Shown: positions 60,801 to 64,000 of the stretch, piece by piece | Position numbering within the stretch: the first letter of the stretch is position 1 | Layout: every line of letters begins with the position of its first letter | From: Coriobacteriaceae bacterium | Lineage (GTDB): Bacteria > Actinomycetota > Coriobacteriia > Coriobacteriales > Coriobacteriaceae | Direction of reading: 5' to 3' | Assembly (NCBI GenBank): GCA_025992855.1 | Contig: DAJPGB010000001.1 | Span: 248,001 to 312,000, forward strand | Length of the DNA: 64,000 nucleotides | The notes under the pieces: model-generated | What the model was told of the DNA's origin: nothing | The model's input: the letters and a program-made list of their open reading frames with translations, nothing else | Databases searched by the model: none | Program-made: the position numbers and the translations under genes

Positions 60801-63800
60801 GCGGAGTAGCTTATGCCGTCTGCCCCGGCATCGGAACCGGGGATAACCTCCGAGATGGTATAGGTGTACGTGCCGGGCTTGACATAGGTGATGTCGCCAA
60901 ACGTTGCCGTCTTATAGGTGATGTCGCCAACCGTTTGCGTCTGGGCATTCTTGGTAAGCTCGACCGTCGACACCTTGCTCTTGGCGCCCTTGGGCATGGG
61001 GACGCCGTCCTCGGCCGCAAGCTGCACGATAAAGGTATCGCCATCGGCCCAATTGCGGCCCTCGAGCACCTTCTTGGCGCTTAGGCCATTCTTTACGAGG
61101 TTGACACTGTAGTTGTTGGTGAACTCTAGCTTGTTGCTCGCGGGAATCTTTCCGTCCTCGAGCGCGACGATCTTGCCCGTGATAGTGTTACCGGTTCCGG
61201 ACTGCTCCTCGCCGCCGGCCTTGCGGCTCACGAGGCTAAAGCCAGCCGGAAGCACCGACTCGCCGGCAGAGCCGGTCACAGTGTTAACGATGCTCGCCAG
61301 CACATTGCCACTGGACTCCTCGCCCTTGGTGGTGAGCTCGCTCACGCTGTAGCTGTCGTCCTTCTTAAGGTCGTAAACGCGAATGGTCTCGCCGGCCTTG
61401 ATGGAATGGGTGTCGCCGTTCTTAAGCGTAAAGGAGTTGCCCATGGACTTGCCATTCGCATCGAATACGCGTGCCTCATAGCCCTCCTCGGAATCCGGCA
61501 GGGTGAACTTAAACGTAAACGTCAGATCGTTGCCGTTCGCATCCTTGGTGGGCGCGGTAAGGCCATTGTCCGCCGTCACGGTCTTAGTCACTTGCAGGCG
61601 TGCCACGCGACGATCGGTATACTGCACGGCCGTTGCCGTGGTAAAGAGATGATTGAGCTGAAGCGTGCCCAGATCGGTACGCGTCTTGGAAGCATCTCCT
61701 ATATATGTTGAGTCATCTTCTTGGTACAGGGCCATGCGGTTGATGCCCGTATCGGCATAGATAATTGCCAACTGTCCGTTGCGCGGGCCGCCGTCCTCGA
61801 CATAGCGCAAGACCGACTTGGTTCTCTGCGTCGTCTTGTCGTAGCGCATGTGCATCATTTTATCTGCAAGTGAGGGCGTCACGCCCTCGGCGGTGTTCTC
61901 TTGACCCCACGTCAGATTTCCGCTTGCGTCAACGGTCGCGCTCTGCAATTTGCCCTTGATATGCGTAAGGGTGTTATCGATAGCGTCGGGGGAGCCGAAC
62001 TGTGCCAAGGATGCAATCAGCGAGCCCGGGCCGCTCATGCTGCGCACACCGTCGTCCGTATCGCCGGCGTCCACGTACACGCCCGAATCATCCACGATCA
62101 CCTTGGTAATCGTGTTGTTAATCTCATAGCCATCCGGGCCTACAGACTCTCGCAGGTAGTAGACCCCCTTGATAAGGGGCGCGTGATTTGCCGAATCGAT
62201 CGGGAAGCATGCGGCGCCCTTGATCTCATACGGGTAGCTCATGCCGTTCGCCTGCACGGTGTCATACGGCGTGGCACCGGACTTGATGGCATACGTGCTG
62301 GGACTATCGCCGGCAACGTCCTTGGCCTGGTACAGCTCAAACGTCGCGCCGTTCACGGGCTTGCCCAGGTCGTCAACCTTCTGCACAAACAGACGGTTCT
62401 GAACATTGGTGAGGTGGATCACCGTAGAAAACTGACTGTTTATCGTTTGATATTGGACCATAGAGGTGTTGTCGATGGTTGCCCCCGCCAGAGACGATGC
62501 CGTGGTGTGATACACCGCCACGGTATATTCCGCCTTCGACTTGTCCGTCATCATGGCGGCGTACTTCTCGATATCTCCGGGCAGCGACCTGACCGTCACC
62601 ACGTAGTCGCCCTTGGTATCAACATCAAAGACACTCGTGTCCGCCGATTTGGCAGCCTCGACCGCACCGGCAATGCCGTGCGCGGAGCACAGCTTATAGC
62701 CATTGAGCGGGTTGCCCGTGACCGCCGTCCACGCGTCTTCGCTTGTGTGGTCCTCGCTCGCACCGGTGAGCTTGAGTACGACGGCAAACGTCGTACCCGA
62801 ACTAATGGCGTTGCCTTTATTGTCTTGCGTATCTTTATCTAGGGAAATAGTCTCCTTAGCGGCCAGATAGCCGCCGTTCAGCCACATGCGGCTACCCGTC
62901 CATGACTTGCCGTCGGCCGTGGTGACCGTCGTCTGCGGTGCAACCACCACACCACCCGAGCCACTCGCCGCAGCTTGCTTATACTGCAGGTGCAGCTCAC
63001 CTGGCGTTGCAGTGGTCGACGAGGTCAGGCTCGAGCGGTATCCCTCGGGCAGGCCTGTCTCTTTGAGTACAAAGTAGTCGCAATGATTGGTGTTGTGCTC
63101 TTCGTCAAACGAGAGGACGGAGCCGTTCGACTTTTGAAGTATCAGCTGACCCCCGTCTTTCGTCGTGCCCTGAGCGACGAGCTCACCCTTATTCCAGTCG
63201 GCATCTGGTCCATCGGACCGGTACAGCTTGAAGGTTGCGCCATTGACTGCCTCGCCGTTTTGGTCGACCTTCGCGACCTCGGACGACGGCAGGGTGGTGA
63301 GGTTGAACTTAAGCGACATGTTCGATGCGCCCGCGCCACGCTCCAGGTAGAAGAAGCTCAGCGTGTGCTTGGTGCTGTCGCAGAAGGTGTTGTCGCGGAA
63401 GTTGGTGGTATCTGCGCCGGCGGCTTTGAACATTGCTTTGATGGTAGTATCCGGAAAATACTTTGGTGAACCATTTGCGCCATCAATATGTCCAACGCGC
63501 ACCACACCAGTAGCGAAGTTAATATCAAGCGTCGCCTTCTCGTGGATGCCACCCAGATCGCCCACGAGCACGCCGTCGATATAGACCCAGACGTCATCGT
63601 CACCCGAGAACTTAAAGATCATGTCATTGTTATCGGTGGTCTTGCCACCCGCAGGCTGGACGAACTCCGTGGTCATGGACATGCCAAAGTGGTGGTTGAG
63701 CTTATCGTTCGTTCCGTCCGTTATTCCTATAGGAGAGAGCCGGCCGTTCCTCTCTTCAAAAACCTTGTCAGCCGAGTCAAAGGGGAAGAACTGACCCCGA

Positions 63801-64000
63801 TTCGCATCCGACACGCTGTCCTTATATACGCCCGCCTTATCGTAGACGTCAAAGGAGTTAGTCGTGAAGTTATACACAGCATAGTTGCCGTCAGAGCCGT
63901 ACGAATCGTAAACGTAATAGCCATCCTTGAGCTGGAAAAGGCCTTGTACGTTGTTGTGAACGGCCTTGCCGTCCTGCTTGCCATTTGCCTGGCTGTCGTT
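57851..64000 (-). CDS. Giant isopeptide-repeat surface adhesin, 5' part (start outside window, truncated by IS copy B)
   Basis: Open from the window edge; adhesin sequence ends at 57891 and 12 IS-encoded codons lead to a stop at 57851. Near the N-terminal edge is a fibro-slime domain (FKFSGDDDVWVYIDG, then VGDLGGIHE). Two SpaA-like domains follow (VDQNGEAVNGATFKLY, VDDLGKPVNGATFELY), then about seven pilin-type isopeptide repeats (VLEGRNWADGDTFIVQL, TVSGRDWNQGESYTFNL). Such domains form internal Lys-Asn bonds that stiffen surface stalks. The N-terminus is missing from the window. With the 3' half, minus IS and one duplication, 3837 codons are seen before the stop. As it stands, this half lacks the cell-wall anchor. 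Confidence 0.88.
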   Translation of the reverse strand, partial: NDSQANGKQDGKAVHNNVQGLFQLKDGYYVYDSYGSDGNYAVYNFTTNSFDVYDKAGVYKDSVSDANRGQFFPFDSADKVFEERNGRLSPIGITDGTNDKLNHHFGMSMTTEFVQPAGGKTTDNNDMIFKFSGDDDVWVYIDGVLVGDLGGIHEKATLDINFATGVVRVGHIDGANGSPKYFPDTTIKAMFKAAGADTTNFRDNTFCDSTKHTLSFFYLERGAGASNMSLKFNLTTLPSSEVAKVDQNGEAVNGATFKLYRSDGPDADWNKGELVAQGTTKDGGQLILQKSNGSVLSFDEEHNTNHCDYFVLKETGLPEGYRSSLTSSTTATPGELHLQYKQAAASGSGGVVVAPQTTVTTADGKSWTGSRMWLNGGYLAAKETISLDKDTQDNKGNAISSGTTFAVVLKLTGASEDHTSEDAWTAVTGNPLNGYKLCSAHGIAGAVEAAKSADTSVFDVDTKGDYVVTVRSLPGDIEKYAAMMTDKSKAEYTVAVYHTTASSLAGATIDNTSMVQYQTINSQFSTVIHLTNVQNRLFVQKVDDLGKPVNGATFELYQAKDVAGDSPSTYAIKSGATPYDTVQANGMSYPYEIKGAACFPIDSANHAPLIKGVYYLRESVGPDGYEINNTITKVIVDDSGVYVDAGDTDDGVRSMSGPGSLIASLAQFGSPDAIDNTLTHIKGKLQSATVDASGNLTWGQENTAEGVTPSLADKMMHMRYDKTTQRTKSVLRYVEDGGPRNGQLAIIYADTGINRMALYQEDDSTYIGDASKTRTDLGTLQLNHLFTTATAVQYTDRRVARLQVTKTVTADNGLTAPTKDANGNDLTFTFKFTLPDSEEGYEARVFDANGKSMGNSFTLKNGDTHSIKAGETIRVYDLKKDDSYSVSELTTKGEESSGNVLASIVNTVTGSAGESVLPAGFSLVSRKAGGEEQSGTGNTITGKIVALEDGKIPASNKLEFTNNYSVNLVKNGLSAKKVLEGRNWADGDTFIVQLAAEDGVPMPKGAKSKVSTVELTKNAQTQTVGDITYKTATFGDITYVKPGTYTYTISEVIPGSDAGADGISYSAARYKAEVVVEDNQAGALVVKSVKMTQERNDAGDDTKTEVADAIFTNRYDEHERNITIHAQKSLTDNAGTFLLAQNTFSFTLEGMGGYADDDAAFDPKTVVPSIKAPMPQGTEGNTATVGNNADDGAVTWPAISYTAKPDAGRAYVYKFAENPGSVAGMTYDGSVYYAVVRNAEKGAGIQTSVEYYKAAEDGSVEKLDNNATPSFTNIYSVEPTSATLQGQKTVSGRDWNQGESYTFNLAAATDDAGATGLSKTTAQAVKDGAVAVNVNQAVAGAPESGRVASFSFGTEAAPTVTFNRAGTFSFNITENAAQDGQAGMSMDKHTARATVVVTDLNESGNHTGKLHVSSVSYANTGASDTDKDITDKAAFTNAYHASGTFGGVTVSKTLEGRASTAGQFTFAVTGLWYNGVQTSVDGAEANLSNKAAKAGVSGAVVGASGAEKLFARKLTEQDLGHTFAYRIHENQPATAAGYTYDTGYTGDAIVLVKVLARKDDPAKLYTVTTVLKGAGVTELLGDGADASALTDEKIVELKQDSHTYVQQYDASETGATTPAVSFVNRYTASLDYGANGGLQIEKTLTYPKDATIFGSPKSTFRYIVKPADETSASKVGISTNDKVFETANVEANAPKTVSLVPAGGLTFTQDDAGKTFTYTVSEIDDKATGYTYDETVHTVRAVVADNGDGTLRVTTSVSKQVDGKDELEGQWIYPSDATSTGVATVKFKNTYTVAEAATYTPSVTKVVAGANAPDKFTFAMTAADDVTKAAIDGKLITGSSMSAENGYAEKKQTKEGLKDGEHYQLDFSKLTFNKPGTYKFAINEVAANSGLGEWKYDQHVYTVTVTVTDEGGKLVARADGTTGSEGFIFTNSYQTSTSYELQGGLEIVKTLNGHDLHAGMFGFTVTGEDDASIEKLNKLLRADEGKLTVTNDEPQADGTSHTGILGGLTFATGDADKTFAYKIVENGGGRGGYTYDSVDFRSQPNTLSG

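Overview
The window looks like chromosomal DNA of a high-GC Coriobacteriia actinobacterium, most probably Collinsella. This rests on the GC-rich codon use, the PTS/GH4 sugar locus, the sortase-anchored giant adhesin built of pilin-type isopeptide repeats, and the many short intergenic palindromes. The genus call is inference from gene content; no 16S gene or other marker is present. No tRNA, rRNA or CRISPR array was found. One structural RNA is clear: a small SRP RNA at 50646-50746 (-).

Layout. 1-2.2 kb: a protein cut by the window edge that joins an LpdD-like domain to a type 1 IPP isomerase/NUDIX domain, then a divergent MFS exporter. 2.4-6.5 kb: an alpha-glucoside PTS EIICB and GH4 6-phospho-glucosidase operon with a divergent RpiR regulator. 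6.5-11.1 kb: a low-molecular-weight phosphatase, a DUF4143 ATPase, a TIGR04076/pyridoxamine kinase pair and a Fic protein. 11.3-15.6 kb: a MarR-controlled heterodimeric ABC exporter. 15.7-21.4 kb: a diguanylate cyclase, then LysR with a divergent SDR, OFA-type MFS and Gfo/Idh/MocA operon. 21.6-30 kb: Tex, a second DUF4143 ATPase, a transaldolase-like aldolase, a HAD phosphatase and RlmKL. 30-35.9 kb: a kup, small membrane protein, KdpD-like kinase and KdpE-like regulator operon, then a nitroreductase. 36-41 kb: an LTA-synthase-like enzyme, a flavodoxin and a third DUF4143 ATPase. 41.2-46.8 kb: an IS30-type element and a second heterodimeric ABC exporter. 46.9-50.3 kb: a sortase-type surface protein, IS21 and XRE remnants and a fourth DUF4143 ATPase. 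50.6-64 kb: SRP RNA and a giant surface adhesin, at least 3837 residues once restored, that is split by a second copy of the same IS.

Two features stand out. First, the four orphan AAA/DUF4143 genes and the Fic gene each have a private set of short repeats at their promoter, different in sequence at every locus but exactly phased within each locus (33, 40, 22, 23 and 90 bp). The ATPases carry a middle region expected to include a winged helix and a PD-(D/E)XK-like C-terminus, so self-recognition of cognate iterons is a testable idea. Second, both 1637-bp IS copies are flanked by 13-bp target duplications. The copy in the adhesin keeps the codon phase, so precise excision would restore the gene exactly. 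Its end also supplies an outward Shine-Dalgarno and ATG in frame with the downstream half of the adhesin. The window further holds several families of dispersed intergenic inverted repeats.
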